Shown here: piece by piece, positions 1 to 9,839 of the stretch
Numbering within the stretch: the first letter of the stretch is position 1
Layout: every line of letters begins with the position of its first letter
Origin: an uncultured Verrucomicrobiota bacterium
GTDB taxonomy: Bacteria > Verrucomicrobiota > Kiritimatiellia > CAIQIC01 > Lenti-01
DNA length: 64,000 bases
Direction of reading: 5' to 3'
Assembly: GCA_937860055.1 (NCBI GenBank)
Contig: CALMBO010000028.1
Coordinates: forward strand, 147,881 to 211,880
Program-made: the position numbers and the translations under genes
The notes under the pieces: generated by a model
The model's input: the letters and a program-made list of their open reading frames with translations, nothing else
Database searches by the model: none
What the model was told of the DNA's origin: nothing

Positions 1-242
1 TCCTGGAACGCGTACGCGCACGGGATCCGCTTTTCCCATTTCGCCCCCACCACCTCCCGGAACGCCGCCTCGATGTCCCGCCGGATCACGAAGACAACGC
101 GCCCGAACCCCGCCCGTTGCGCGTCGAAGATCGAATAGTCCAGCACGATCTCCCCCGACGGCCCCACGGGATCCATCTGCTTCAATCCACCATAGCGGCT
201 GCCCATCCCGGCGGCCAAGATCAACAAGGTCGGCTTTTCCAT
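1..242 (-). CDS. Sugar-phosphate nucleotidyltransferase-like protein (N-terminal part)
   Basis: Reading from the ATG at 242 on the minus strand, the frame stays open to the window edge, so only about 80 N-terminal residues are seen. The start MEKPTLLILAAGMGSRYGG has the nucleotidyltransferase signature LAAGxGxR followed by GGLKQ, the loop that binds the NTP phosphates in Rossmann-like NTP transferases. The next stretch (PVGPSGEIVLDYSIFDA) is typical of the stand-alone bacterial nucleotidyltransferase family rather than of GlmU or RmlA. The substrate cannot be told from this fragment. The gene is divergent from the secreted protein that starts at 343, so the 100 bp between them should hold both promoters. 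Confidence 0.8.
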   Translation of the reverse strand, partial: MEKPTLLILAAGMGSRYGGLKQMDPVGPSGEIVLDYSIFDAQRAGFGRVVFVIRRDIEAAFREVVGAKWEKRIPCAYAFQ

Positions 243-342
243 GCGCGCCACCCTACCACGCGCCCCCCTCCCCGGGAAAATCTTTTCCGGCGCCTCCGCC
301 GTTGTGGTATCTTCGGATCAAACTTCATCCAAGGAGCAACCC

Positions 343-1092
343 ATGAACGTCCCGATCCGCCTCCTCGCCGCCGCCGGCCTCGTCCTCGCCTGCGCCCTCT
401 CCGTCCCCGCCCAGGGTCCCGACACCCAGCCGCAGGGCGCCTCCCAGCCCTGGATGCAGTTCGAAAAGCAGCTTGGCCTCCAGACCACCTACTCCTGCGA
501 CATGGTCATGCAGTCCATGGGCATGAGCATGAATTCCCGCATCGTCCGCGACGGCGGCAAAACCCGCAGCGAAATGACCATGCCCTTCATGAACATCCCC
601 ATGGTCGTCATCGACGTTCCCCAGGGCGGCAAATCCGCCTCCTACACCCTCTTCCCCGCCAAGAAGAAGTATGTCCTCAACGACAGCGAGGCCGCCGCCG
701 CCATGGTCGAAGCCGCCGCCGCTTCCATGCCCAAGATCGAGGACCTCGGCACCGAAACCTACGAGGGCGAGACCTGCCTCAAGCGCCGCGTCACCATGGT
801 CCAGGACGGCGTCCGCAGCGACATGACCATGCTCCTCTCCCCCCGCCAGAAGAACATGCCGGTCAAGATGACCGCCACCACCTCCGCCCCCATGGCCCCC
901 GGCCAGCCCGCCATGCCCGTCCAGTCCGCCATCCTCTTCAAGAACTACAGCTTCTCCACCCCCGATCCCGCCCTCTTCGCCATCCCCTCCGACTATGTCC
1001 AGGCCGCCAGCATGCAGGAAATCATGATGGAAGGCATGGACCTCGGCGCCATGATGCAGCAATTGCAGCAGATGCAGCCGCCGGAAGAATAA
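343..1092 (+). CDS. Secreted DUF4412-like protein, methionine-rich
   Basis: 249 residues. The start MNVPIRLLAAAGLVLACALS is a clear Sec signal peptide with cleavage likely after PAQ-GP, and an AAGGAG ribosome site lies 7 bases upstream; an earlier in-frame ATG at 241 would bury the signal, so 343 is preferred. The mature part is rich in methionine (MVMQSMGMSMNSR, MTMPFMNIPM) and alternates short beta-like segments, which resembles the DUF4412 family of small periplasmic proteins of unknown function. The C-terminus ends in a Met/Gln-rich tail (MEGMDLGAMMQQLQQMQ). No catalytic motif is visible. It stands alone, convergent with ppk2. A metal-binding or LolA-like carrier role is conceivable but is only speculation. 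Confidence 0.7.
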   Translation: MNVPIRLLAAAGLVLACALSVPAQGPDTQPQGASQPWMQFEKQLGLQTTYSCDMVMQSMGMSMNSRIVRDGGKTRSEMTMPFMNIPMVVIDVPQGGKSASYTLFPAKKKYVLNDSEAAAAMVEAAAASMPKIEDLGTETYEGETCLKRRVTMVQDGVRSDMTMLLSPRQKNMPVKMTATTSAPMAPGQPAMPVQSAILFKNYSFSTPDPALFAIPSDYVQAASMQEIMMEGMDLGAMMQQLQQMQPPEE

Positions 1093-1175
1093 GTTGCCGG
1101 AGCCCGGACCCCCATGGCCTTGCGCCGTGGGTGAACAAGGTGGGAGGCCGCGCGCGGCGTCCCTGCCTGTTTTTC

Positions 1176-1976
1176 CTAATACACTTCCGGCACGAAGTGC
1201 TGGTCCGTGATCGGCGGCCGCACGTACCCCTTCCGCTTCTGCCGCGGCGGCAGCTCGATCTTCTCCGGCGTCAGGTCCTTGTACGGGATCTGGCTCAGCA
1301 GGTGGTGGATGCAGTTCAGCCGCGCCTTCTTCTTGTTGTCCGCGTTCACCACGTTCCACGGCGCCTGCGGAATGTCGCACACCTCGAACATCTTGTCCTT
1401 CGCCTTGGAATAATCCACCCACCGCGCCCGCGACTCCAGGTCCATCGGGCTCAGCTTCCAGCGCTTCGTCGGATCGCCGATCCTCGCCCGGAACCGCTTC
1501 TCCTGCTCCTCGTCCGACACCGAGAACCAGTACTTGATCAGGATGATCCCCGACCGCACCAGCATCCGCTCGAACTCCGGGCACGACCGCAGGAATTCCT
1601 GGTATTCGTCCTCCGTGCAGAATCCCATCACGTGCTCCACCCCGGACCGGTTGTACCAGCTGCGGTCGAACAGCACCATCTCCCCCGCCGCCGGCAGATG
1701 CGGCACGTAGCGCTGGAAATACCACTGCGTCTTCTCCTTGTCCGTCGGCGTGCCCAGGGCCACCACCCGGCAGATGCGGGGATTCAGGCACTCCGTGATC
1801 CGCTTGATCGCCCCGCCCTTCCCCGCCGCGTCGCGCCCCTCGAAGATCGCCACCACCCGCAGCCCCTTCTGCTTGATCCATTCCTGCAGCTTCACCAGCT
1901 CCACCTGCAGCTTCGCCAGCTCCTTCTCGTACTTGAGCTTTTTCTCCTTCTTCCCCTCGTCCTTTTTCGCCTTCAT
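1176..1976 (-). CDS. ppk2: Polyphosphate kinase 2 (PPK2 family)
   Basis: 266 residues from the ATG at 1976, which follows a strong GGAGGAG site; an ATG at 2012 in the same frame also has a GGAGG and would add 12 residues. PPK2 transfers phosphate between polyphosphate and nucleoside di- or monophosphates in the cytoplasm. The Walker A-like loop FEGRDAAGKGGAIKRI, the second motif LFDRSWYNRSGVEHVMGF with the DRSWYNR hallmark, and the lid segment PTKRWKLSPMDLESRARW are all present and intact. The length fits single-domain PPK2 of class I or III; nucleotide preference cannot be assigned by eye. The gene stands alone between the DUF4412-like gene and a repeat pair. Confidence 0.93.
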   Translation of the reverse strand: MKAKKDEGKKEKKLKYEKELAKLQVELVKLQEWIKQKGLRVVAIFEGRDAAGKGGAIKRITECLNPRICRVVALGTPTDKEKTQWYFQRYVPHLPAAGEMVLFDRSWYNRSGVEHVMGFCTEDEYQEFLRSCPEFERMLVRSGIILIKYWFSVSDEEQEKRFRARIGDPTKRWKLSPMDLESRARWVDYSKAKDKMFEVCDIPQAPWNVVNADNKKKARLNCIHHLLSQIPYKDLTPEKIELPPRQKRKGYVRPPITDQHFVPEVY

Positions 1977-2091
1977 GCGCTGCTCCTCCGCGGCGTCCGC
2001 CCGCACCCTCATCCTACCCCCCTCCCCGTCCCCGGCCAAGCCCCGATTTGACTCGGGCCCGGGAAGGCGCCGGCCGGGCCCCTCATCCTGC

Positions 2092-2141
2092 TTTTCCACG
2101 CAATGGAAAAACTTTCTGCCGTTTTTCCACGCAATGGAAAA
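2092..2141. repeat. Palindromic TTTTCCAC repeat pair, locus 1
   Basis: Two 19-bp copies of an inverted repeat (arms TTTTCCA / TGGAAAA, centre CGCAA) at 2092-2110 and 2123-2141, 31 bp start to start. They lie in the spacer between pbpC and ppk2. A GC-rich block just upstream (GGGAAGGCGCC, then CGGGCCC) recurs beside locus 2. Confidence 0.9.
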
Positions 2142-2211
2142 AGTTTTCCGCGCCGCCTTCCGCCGGCCGCAGGACGTGTGAACAAAGGATTTCCTCCCCC
2201 GCCTCCGCCCC

Positions 2212-4431
2212 TCATTCCACCGCGATTTCCACCCGGTCGCTCAGCCCCCGCGCCGTGCTGCACACGATCTGGTGCGTCCCCCGCTCCAGCGGCCAGAACA
2301 GCGGTTCGCCCGCCCGCGATTTTCCGACGGATCGGTCGTCCACGAACCAATGGATCGCCTCCCCGGCGCGGTCGCTGGCGGCCTCGAGCGCAAGTTTCTG
2401 TGCATCCACGTCCAGGTCCGGCACCCGCCGGTACGTGCTCCCCCGCGCCGGCGCCACGATCCGCACGGCCTCCGCTTCCGCCTCCTCCGCCACCGGTGCC
2501 GCGCGCCGCGCCAGGAACGACGCCACCGCCGCCGGCCACGTGTCCTCCGGCCCGCCGCGATGCACGGGACAGACCTCGTGCCGCGACACCCGCGCGATGC
2601 CCCAATCCCCGATCCTGTGCCCGCAGTGCGGCCCCGGCGCGCAGCCGCTCGCGGCGCACACGGTCCGCTCCTCTACCCCCGCCGGCCGCGCAAACCACGG
2701 ACCTTCGTTGTCCGGATACATCTGCCGGAACAGGTCCCACGCGATGGGCGTGGCGGCCTTGCGACCGACCAGCTGGTCCGACGGGGATCCGTCCGGATTC
2801 CCCACCCATACACCGACCACGACTTCCGGGTTCCACGCCACCGTCCAGGCATCCCGCAGGCCGGCGGAAGTCCCCGTCTTCCACGCCATCGGCGGCATGC
2901 GCACATCGGCGGCATGCCCCGTCGTGTCCATCGCCCGCTCGTCGCCGGCCAGCATGTCGCTGACCATCCAGCAGGCCTCGGGCGAAAACACCGGTTTCAC
3001 CGCCGGCGGCCGGCTGGTCTCCACGAACCGCGCAGGCGCCCAGCCGCCGCCGCGCGCGAAACAGGCATAGGCGTTCGCCAGGTCCAGCAGCCGCACCTCC
3101 GCGTTGCCCAGCACCAGCCCCAGCCCGTAATGCTCCGCCGGCCGGTCGATCGTCGAAAGCCCCAGTTCGCGCAGCGTCGCCCACAGCCGCTCCTGGCCCG
3201 CCCGCCGCTCGATCTCGATCGCCGGCAGGTTCAGCGACAGCACCAGCGCGTCCCGCACGCTCACCAGGCCGCGGCAGTCCATCGAGAAGTTGCGCGGATC
3301 GAGATCGCGGAAGCGCATCGGCACATCGGGGATCACCGTCGCCGGCGTGGCCAGCCCCCGATCGATCGCCAGCGCATAGGCGAAGGGCTTGAGCGTCGAA
3401 CCCGCCGCCCGCGCCGCCGTCGCCCCGTTCACCTGTCCCGCCCGCGCCGCCGCGAAATAGTCGGGCGAGCCCACCATCGCCCGCACCGCGCCGGTCGCCA
3501 CCTCCAGCACCACCACCGCCCCTCCCTCCGCCGCCCCCCCCTCGAGATGGCGGCGCAGGATCTCCTCCGCCAAACGCTGGAGATCGGCGTCGAGCGTCGT
3601 GCGCACCGTTGCGTCCGCCCCCGCCCGCGCCGGCACGCCCGCCAGGTCGCAGAAGTGCGGTGCCCGGAACGGATACGTGCCGGAACGCGCCGCCAGCGGT
3701 TGCGAAAACGCCTCTTCGCGCTCGCGCGCCGTGATGAACCCGCACGCCTCCATCCGCTCCAGCACATAGGCCTGCCGCCTTTTCGCCGCTTCCGGATGCC
3801 GGTCCGGCCGCAGCCGCGAAGGCGATTGCGGCACCCCCGCCAGCAGCGCCGCCTCTGCCAGGCTCAACTCCCCCGCCCCCTTCCCGAAGTACCGCCGCGC
3901 CGCCGCCTCGATGCCCACGAGGTTGCCCCCGAACGGCGCCCGGTCCAAATACTGCGCCAGGATCTCCCGCTTGCCATGACGCCGCTCCATCTGCAGCGCC
4001 CGGAAGGCCTCGATCGCCTTCGTCGCCAGCGTCCGCCGCCGCGGCTCCATCAGCCGAATCACCTGCGTCGATATCGTCGAGGCCCCCGACACCCGCCGCC
4101 CCAGCAGCAGGTTCTGCGCCCCCGCCCGCAGGATGGCCAGCGCGTCCACCCCCGGATGCGCCCAGAACCGCCGGTCTTCCGCCGCCACCATCGCCTTCGC
4201 GATCCAATGCTCCGGCGACGGCTTGTAGCCGGGCCGGCAATCGAATCCGCCTGCCGCCAGCTTCACGCGGAGCGGTTCGCCGCTCCGGTCGGCCAGCACC
4301 ACCGCCGCAGGCAGCCGCCCCAGCTTCTCTTCCGGAAACGGCACCCACCGCAGCGCGGCAAGGAACACGGCCATTCCCAGCCCTCCCGCCAGGAGCGTCC
4401 GCTTCAGCCAGGCTGGTACCCGCCGCTTCAC
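2212..4431 (-). CDS. pbpC: Penicillin-binding protein 1C (PbpC), bifunctional
   Basis: 739 residues from a GTG at 4431 whose GTGA overlaps the stop of the upstream alpha-2-macroglobulin gene, implying translational coupling. It starts with a positively charged stretch and one membrane helix (about residues 9-27). A GT51 glycosyltransferase domain follows with the catalytic-Glu motif AEDRRFWAHPGVD and GASTISTQ. The transpeptidase domain has STLK (about residue 345), SLN in VLSLNLPAIE, and KTGTS (about 517). The C-terminal 90 residues form the BiPBP_C beta-domain typical of PBP1C. The pairing with alpha-2-macroglobulin is the known yfhM-pbpC arrangement, thought to link peptidoglycan repair to periplasmic anti-protease defence. 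Confidence 0.95.
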   Translation of the reverse strand: MKRRVPAWLKRTLLAGGLGMAVFLAALRWVPFPEEKLGRLPAAVVLADRSGEPLRVKLAAGGFDCRPGYKPSPEHWIAKAMVAAEDRRFWAHPGVDALAILRAGAQNLLLGRRVSGASTISTQVIRLMEPRRRTLATKAIEAFRALQMERRHGKREILAQYLDRAPFGGNLVGIEAAARRYFGKGAGELSLAEAALLAGVPQSPSRLRPDRHPEAAKRRQAYVLERMEACGFITAREREEAFSQPLAARSGTYPFRAPHFCDLAGVPARAGADATVRTTLDADLQRLAEEILRRHLEGGAAEGGAVVVLEVATGAVRAMVGSPDYFAAARAGQVNGATAARAAGSTLKPFAYALAIDRGLATPATVIPDVPMRFRDLDPRNFSMDCRGLVSVRDALVLSLNLPAIEIERRAGQERLWATLRELGLSTIDRPAEHYGLGLVLGNAEVRLLDLANAYACFARGGGWAPARFVETSRPPAVKPVFSPEACWMVSDMLAGDERAMDTTGHAADVRMPPMAWKTGTSAGLRDAWTVAWNPEVVVGVWVGNPDGSPSDQLVGRKAATPIAWDLFRQMYPDNEGPWFARPAGVEERTVCAASGCAPGPHCGHRIGDWGIARVSRHEVCPVHRGGPEDTWPAAVASFLARRAAPVAEEAEAEAVRIVAPARGSTYRRVPDLDVDAQKLALEAASDRAGEAIHWFVDDRSVGKSRAGEPLFWPLERGTHQIVCSTARGLSDRVEIAVE

Positions 4432-7400
4432 GGAACCACGCGCACCTGTCCGCCCGTGCCGACCCCGCGAATCTCCGGCTCGTACATCCCCGAGACCACG
4501 ACCGGCGGCAGCGCGTAGGTCCCCGGCGTCACCGCGCGAACCGCATAGTGGAACGCCGCCCGGTCCTGGACCGGCCCCGTGAAGATCAGCATCCGGTCGT
4601 CGCGCGCTTCGCGGTGCAGGTCGGGCTCCTTCCGGTTCCGGAGCCACTCGAACTGCTGCGACGTGGCCAGGCTGGGATTCTCGATCTCCCACCCCGCCGG
4701 CAGGAGATCCTCGATCACGAGCTGGTCCAGCCGGCGCCCTTTCGTGTCCAGCGCCAGCCGCACGACGACCAGTTCGCCTTGCGGCAATTCGGAGGCGTCG
4801 AGGGGATTCCCGTTCCCGTCGAGGAATTCGCGGCGGATGGAGAGGTCTACCGACCGCTCCGGCTCGGGCGTGATGGAAACGCCTTCGAACTGCGCCCACA
4901 GGTATGCTTTCCCGGGACCCTCGTTCTTCACCGTTACGGCCCCGCCCGCCCCCGGTTCCAGCGTCCAGTCCGTGCCGTCCGTCTCCGCGAAGCGCCGCTC
5001 CTCCCCCCCCGGCAGCGTCAGGGCGCCGCTGAAAGGCTGCTCCTGTTCGGGCAGGTGCCGCGCCAGCTTGCCGAAGGCGAGCAGGGCCATCGCGTCGTCC
5101 TGGGTGTTGCCCCAGTGCCCGTCCCGCTGGCGGTCGCGCAGGTATTGCGCCAGCCGCGCCACGGCCTCGTTCTCCGGATCCACCTCGAGCCACGTGGACA
5201 ACAGCAGGGCCGCGTCGCGTACGTCGCTGTCCAGCAACCGCCCTGGCACCCGCGGGCGCGAAACCGGCAGCGGCAGCGATTCCATCAGCGGCAGCGCCTG
5301 CCGCGGTTCCCCCGCCAGCAGCAGCGCGGACGCCGCATGCGCGCGCGCCGCGAAGTTCAGCCTGCCCGTCTGCTCCCGGAGCCGCGCGTTCCACCCCGCA
5401 TCCGGCCGCCCCGCCAGCGCGAGGATGTGGCACATGTAGGCGCGCGACTGCATGTCGAGGATCCATTCGCCTTCCCCGGCGCCGGGCGGAATCGCCCGGT
5501 CCAGGCGTTCGCGCACCCACCCCAGCGCCGCGTCGAGGCGGTCGGCCGGCACTTCGAATCCCGCCGCCTTCGCCTCCACCAGGAAATGCGTCGCATAGAG
5601 CGAGGCGTCTTCCGCCACGCCCCGCGCGAAGGGCCACATCGCGAACCCGCCGCTCTCCTGCTGCATCGAGACCACGCGCCGGATCGCCGCCGGCACCCAG
5701 GCCTCCACCTCTCCGATCGCCCGCGGCCCCGGCAGGAGCCGCTTGGCCAGGTCCCCCGCATGCAGCAGCGGGAAGGCGCCGGACGTGGTCTGCTCGAGGC
5801 ATCCGTACGGATAATGCACCACGTGGTCGAGGGCGCGGCCCATCTGCAGCGACGGCAGCGCCGACAGCGCTCCCGACATGGAAACCGACGCAGGCAGCCA
5901 ATCCGCCGGAGGCTCGATCGTTGCGCTCTCGCCTGCCGCCAGCACGCGGTTGGTCGCGGCCACGCGGCTTCCCGCCGCGGGACGCACCGCCAGCTCGATG
6001 GTTTCGCGAAAGGCGTCCGCGCCCGCTTCCGCTTCGATCGTGCAGATCGCCTTCCCCGGCCCCGGCCCCGCCGCCAGCGGCAGGATCAGGTGGGTGGAAC
6101 CGCCGGCCGCGAGCGCCACGGCCTGCTCCGCCGTTTCCGCCTGCAGCGGCCCGCCGCAGGTCGCGCGTACGGTCACCGACATCGCCGCCGCGCTCTCGTT
6201 GCAAAGCACGATCGACGCCTCGCAGCGGTCGCCGATCGCCAGGAACCGCGGCAGGGCGGATTGCACGACCAGATCGCGCTTCACCTTCATCGGCGTCGAG
6301 GTTGAACCGGTCTGCGTGGAGTTGTAACCCACCGCCATGAGCCGCAGCTCTCCGTTGAACTCCGGCAGCTCCATCTGCACCGCGGCCTGCCCGTTCGTGT
6401 CCAGCGGCAATGCCGCCTGCCACAGCGCCACCGGCTTGAACCGGTTGGCCTTGATCGGATTCAGCCGCCGCCTCAACCCGTCCTCGCCGTCGCCGCCCGG
6501 CGCCGGCACGCCTTCCATCCGCTCCTCGGCCACCGGCATGAGTTCGGCGTAGAGGTCGCACGCATCCACGCCCAGCCCCCGCTGCGCGGAAAACACCTTC
6601 TCGGGATCGGGCGTCTCGAACCCCGTCAGCATGCAGATGGCCTCGTCCACCGCCATCACCGTCACCGCCCCTTGCGCGGGGTTCCCCGCCGCATCGCGCA
6701 CGGTCACCGTGCCGGCGAACTTCGCCTGCGGCCGCGCCACGGCCGGCGCCTCGATCTCCACCTGCAAACGGTTCGCGGGACGGTCCGTCCGCAGCGCGAT
6801 CGTCCCGATGGCGCGGTGCGCGCTCCAAACCGCCTCCGCCTGCGCGGGCCGGATCGCCGTCAGCGTGCAGTACGCGTTCGGCGCCCAGCCCGCCTGCACC
6901 GCCACCTCGAACTCCGCCGTGTTCTTCTCCAGTTCCACCACGCGCGCCTCGCGCACGCGGTCGGTCTCCACCGTCAGCAGCGCGGGACCCGGGAACGGCG
7001 CGCGCACCTGCAGCCGCGCCACCTCGCCGGCCGCATACTTCTCCTTGTCCCACGCCAGTTCCACCCGGCCCGGCTTCTCGCGGCTCCACGCCACCCACTC
7101 CGCGTCCGCCGATCCCGCATGGAACGAAATCCGCGTCGACGCGCCCGAGGCGGGATCGGACGCCGCCAGCATGTACTCGCCCGCGCCGTCCACCGCGAAG
7201 GCCCAATCGCGCGCCTCGCCGCCCGCCTCCATCGTGTCCCTGCGGATCTCGACGACCTGCCGCTCGGACTTCCATTCATAGCGGCCGTCGCGGTTCCGCC
7301 GCAGCACCGAATTCCACGTCACCCGCGACAGCACCAGGACCAGCGGCTTGCCCTCGGCCACCGGCGAACCGTCGGGCGCCACCTCCGCCACCGCCACGCG

Positions 7401-9839
7401 CTGCGTCTCGCCCGCGCGAACCGCCCCTTCCCAGCCGGATCTCAGGCCGATATAGAACGGATAGGCATCGAGCATCGAGGTTCCATAGGCCGTCACCGCG
7501 CGACCGCCGGTTTCCATCACCGTCGCCTGCTGCACCATCTGCAGCGCCGCCGGCGGCCGCCAGGCCCCGCGGCTTTCCGCCTCGAATTCGGCGGCCCCGT
7601 TTCCGTCCAGCGCCTTCGTCCCCAGATTGCGGTACACGGACGCGAAGGCCTTCTCATCGTCGCCAAAGCGCCAGCCCGGCCAGTTGGACGGCGCGAACGG
7701 CGCGGCCTTGAACGTCGCCGCCCCGCTGACCTTCAGCCCGCCCGCCGGGCGCCCGAACAGATGGGCGGCCGCCACGCGGAACGCGAAAATGTCCCCCGCC
7801 TGGCCGCGCCCCTCCGGGGGCTTCACCTCCACGCGGATCTGCGGCGGCACGAAATCCTCCAGCGAGACCGTTGTCTCCCCCAGGACGGTGAACGTCCCCG
7901 GCATCGCCAGTTCCAGCGCGTAGCGCCCCGTCGGCAGGTACTCCGGCATCTCCACTTCCGCCTTCGCCGATCCATGGGCGTCCAGCTCGACCGGGATGTC
8001 CCGGAAGATCCGCCCGTCCGGACGCCGCACCCGCATCAGCGCGGGGAAGGATCCCGGCGCGCGCCCCTGGTCGTCGCGGGCGATCGCCTGCATGAACACC
8101 GTTTCGCCGGGCCGGTACACGCCGCGGTCGCTGAACACCGCCGCCTCCGTCTGGCCGGGCTCCAGATACGGAACGCCCCCCAGCCCCTCCCCCGGATCCA
8201 CGCGGGAGCGAACCAGGTCCACATAGGACAGATCGCCCTCCCGCTCCGCCACGACCACGAACGGCTCGGCTTCCTCCGCCTCCGTCCATTCCAGCCGCGC
8301 CAGCCCCTGCTCATCGGTCGTTCCGCGCGCCAGCACCTGGTTGTTGCGCGCGTAGACCGTCACCGCCGCGCCCGCCGACGGCGCCGCCGTCCGCAGGGAA
8401 TTCACCCACACCAGCGCCCCGCCGCGGAACATCCGCGCCGCGATCCCCAGGTCCGTCACCACGATCAGCCGGCTGTCGCCATCCGCCCGCTCGCCGTCCA
8501 CCTCCAGCCAGTACGCCCCGCGCGGTTCGCCGCCCGCCAGCGCGCGCAGATCCACCGCCCCCCGCGCCGGCTCGCCGCCCTTCGCCGCCGGCAGCGCGTT
8601 CGTCATCGTCTTCGGCGCCCCCGTCAAATCCGCCACCGGCGACCCGTAGCCATGGCCCGATTCGCGCAGGGCCAGCTGCACCAGGTTGTTCGCGAACACC
8701 GGCCGCAGCCGCGCCGCGTATTTCTCCAGGTTCACCGCCGACACCGGCACCGAAAGCGTCCCGCGCGGCGACAGATACCGCCCCGGCGCCTCCACGCGCA
8801 CCGCCGGCGACGGCATGGGGAACTGCACGGTGCGGCTGAGCGTCTTCGGCAGGCTCGAACCGTTCGCCGCCGGCAACCCTTCCTTGAACGCCACCTCGTA
8901 GATCTCGCCCGGCTTGAACGCCCCCCGCAGCACCAGCCCGCTGTGCCGCCAGTGATCCACGGCTTCCACCGTGTACTCCACCGCCGGCTCCACCGCCACG
9001 TAGTCCTTCAACCCGTTCGAATCCGGAAACGCCGTGAAATCCGCCCACAGCTCCGGCGGATCGAACGGCGACACCTCCGCCTCGAGGCCCCGCAGCTGCA
9101 GGTTCATTTCCATGGCCAGCGAGCCGCGCTTCGGCGAGTCCGCGGGCTTCGACCCCCCGGCGGACGGCATTCCCGGCTCCAGCGTCCATTCGAGGCTTTC
9201 CGCCAGCACCGGCGCCGTCTCCACCATCACCGTGTTCGAGCCCATCGCCCCCATCAGCCAGTATTCCACGTCGCCCTGGCCCGGCGCGGCCAGATGGAAG
9301 AACCGCGTCAGCTGGCTCCGGTCCGGCTCGTCGCTGAACGTCAGGCGCAGGGTCACCTCGCGGTCCGCCGCCAGGTCCACCTGCTCCACGCTCCGCAGGC
9401 GCAGGATCCGCTCCACTGGCCGTTCCGGCGCGGCGGGCGGGACGCCCGCGGACTCCGGGACGGGCGCCGGCGGCGGCGGCGCCGTCCACTTCCACACCCC
9501 GTACGCGTTCACCAGCAGAAACGCCACGCCCAGGGCGAACCACCGGCCCGACCGGCTCCGCAGCGCCTGCGGCGCCAGCACGGCGGCGGCTTCGCCCGCG
9601 ACCTCCACCGCCGCCTCCGCGAACGTCTCCGGCGGATCCATGTCCGCCAGCACCCGTTCCACGACCTCGAGGCCGATCTCGCCGCCGGCCGTTTCCAGCC
9701 GCCGGAGCGACTCGGAAATCTGGTTCCGCAGCCCCGCCACCACGTCCTTGCGCACGCCCGCGGGCCGGTGCGCCAGATGACGTTCCACCGCGCCGAGATA
9801 TTCCTCGACCCGCCGCTCCGCCGCCTCGCTCCACTTCAT
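4428..9839 (-). CDS. Alpha-2-macroglobulin family protein with N-terminal HAAS-like domain
   Basis: 1803 residues. The ATG at 9839 overlaps the padR stop as ATGA. Residues 1-95 (SEAAERRVEEYLGAVERHL onward) form a helical domain like the HAAS/DUF1700 domains usually encoded beside PadR regulators. One membrane helix follows (GRWFALGVAFLLVNAYGVW). The rest is periplasmic: macroglobulin beta-domains, a bait-region-like stretch, and the thioester motif PYGCLEQ near residue 1345, so the Cys-Gln thioester that traps attacking proteases is intact. E. coli YfhM is instead a lipoprotein; here the anchor is a membrane helix carrying a cytoplasmic domain. The gene is directly coupled to pbpC downstream. 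Confidence 0.92.
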   Translation of the reverse strand: MKWSEAAERRVEEYLGAVERHLAHRPAGVRKDVVAGLRNQISESLRRLETAGGEIGLEVVERVLADMDPPETFAEAAVEVAGEAAAVLAPQALRSRSGRWFALGVAFLLVNAYGVWKWTAPPPPAPVPESAGVPPAAPERPVERILRLRSVEQVDLAADREVTLRLTFSDEPDRSQLTRFFHLAAPGQGDVEYWLMGAMGSNTVMVETAPVLAESLEWTLEPGMPSAGGSKPADSPKRGSLAMEMNLQLRGLEAEVSPFDPPELWADFTAFPDSNGLKDYVAVEPAVEYTVEAVDHWRHSGLVLRGAFKPGEIYEVAFKEGLPAANGSSLPKTLSRTVQFPMPSPAVRVEAPGRYLSPRGTLSVPVSAVNLEKYAARLRPVFANNLVQLALRESGHGYGSPVADLTGAPKTMTNALPAAKGGEPARGAVDLRALAGGEPRGAYWLEVDGERADGDSRLIVVTDLGIAARMFRGGALVWVNSLRTAAPSAGAAVTVYARNNQVLARGTTDEQGLARLEWTEAEEAEPFVVVAEREGDLSYVDLVRSRVDPGEGLGGVPYLEPGQTEAAVFSDRGVYRPGETVFMQAIARDDQGRAPGSFPALMRVRRPDGRIFRDIPVELDAHGSAKAEVEMPEYLPTGRYALELAMPGTFTVLGETTVSLEDFVPPQIRVEVKPPEGRGQAGDIFAFRVAAAHLFGRPAGGLKVSGAATFKAAPFAPSNWPGWRFGDDEKAFASVYRNLGTKALDGNGAAEFEAESRGAWRPPAALQMVQQATVMETGGRAVTAYGTSMLDAYPFYIGLRSGWEGAVRAGETQRVAVAEVAPDGSPVAEGKPLVLVLSRVTWNSVLRRNRDGRYEWKSERQVVEIRRDTMEAGGEARDWAFAVDGAGEYMLAASDPASGASTRISFHAGSADAEWVAWSREKPGRVELAWDKEKYAAGEVARLQVRAPFPGPALLTVETDRVREARVVELEKNTAEFEVAVQAGWAPNAYCTLTAIRPAQAEAVWSAHRAIGTIALRTDRPANRLQVEIEAPAVARPQAKFAGTVTVRDAAGNPAQGAVTVMAVDEAICMLTGFETPDPEKVFSAQRGLGVDACDLYAELMPVAEERMEGVPAPGGDGEDGLRRRLNPIKANRFKPVALWQAALPLDTNGQAAVQMELPEFNGELRLMAVGYNSTQTGSTSTPMKVKRDLVVQSALPRFLAIGDRCEASIVLCNESAAAMSVTVRATCGGPLQAETAEQAVALAAGGSTHLILPLAAGPGPGKAICTIEAEAGADAFRETIELAVRPAAGSRVAATNRVLAAGESATIEPPADWLPASVSMSGALSALPSLQMGRALDHVVHYPYGCLEQTTSGAFPLLHAGDLAKRLLPGPRAIGEVEAWVPAAIRRVVSMQQESGGFAMWPFARGVAEDASLYATHFLVEAKAAGFEVPADRLDAALGWVRERLDRAIPPGAGEGEWILDMQSRAYMCHILALAGRPDAGWNARLREQTGRLNFAARAHAASALLLAGEPRQALPLMESLPLPVSRPRVPGRLLDSDVRDAALLLSTWLEVDPENEAVARLAQYLRDRQRDGHWGNTQDDAMALLAFGKLARHLPEQEQPFSGALTLPGGEERRFAETDGTDWTLEPGAGGAVTVKNEGPGKAYLWAQFEGVSITPEPERSVDLSIRREFLDGNGNPLDASELPQGELVVVRLALDTKGRRLDQLVIEDLLPAGWEIENPSLATSQQFEWLRNRKEPDLHREARDDRMLIFTGPVQDRAAFHYAVRAVTPGTYALPPVVVSGMYEPEIRGVGTGGQVRVVP

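Noticed and set aside
2212-7275. Apparent 1687-residue minus-strand protein joining pbpC to sequence upstream
   Set aside because: The upstream 950 residues are Gly/Arg/Ala-rich out-of-frame translation of the macroglobulin gene. The true pbpC starts at the GTG at 4431.
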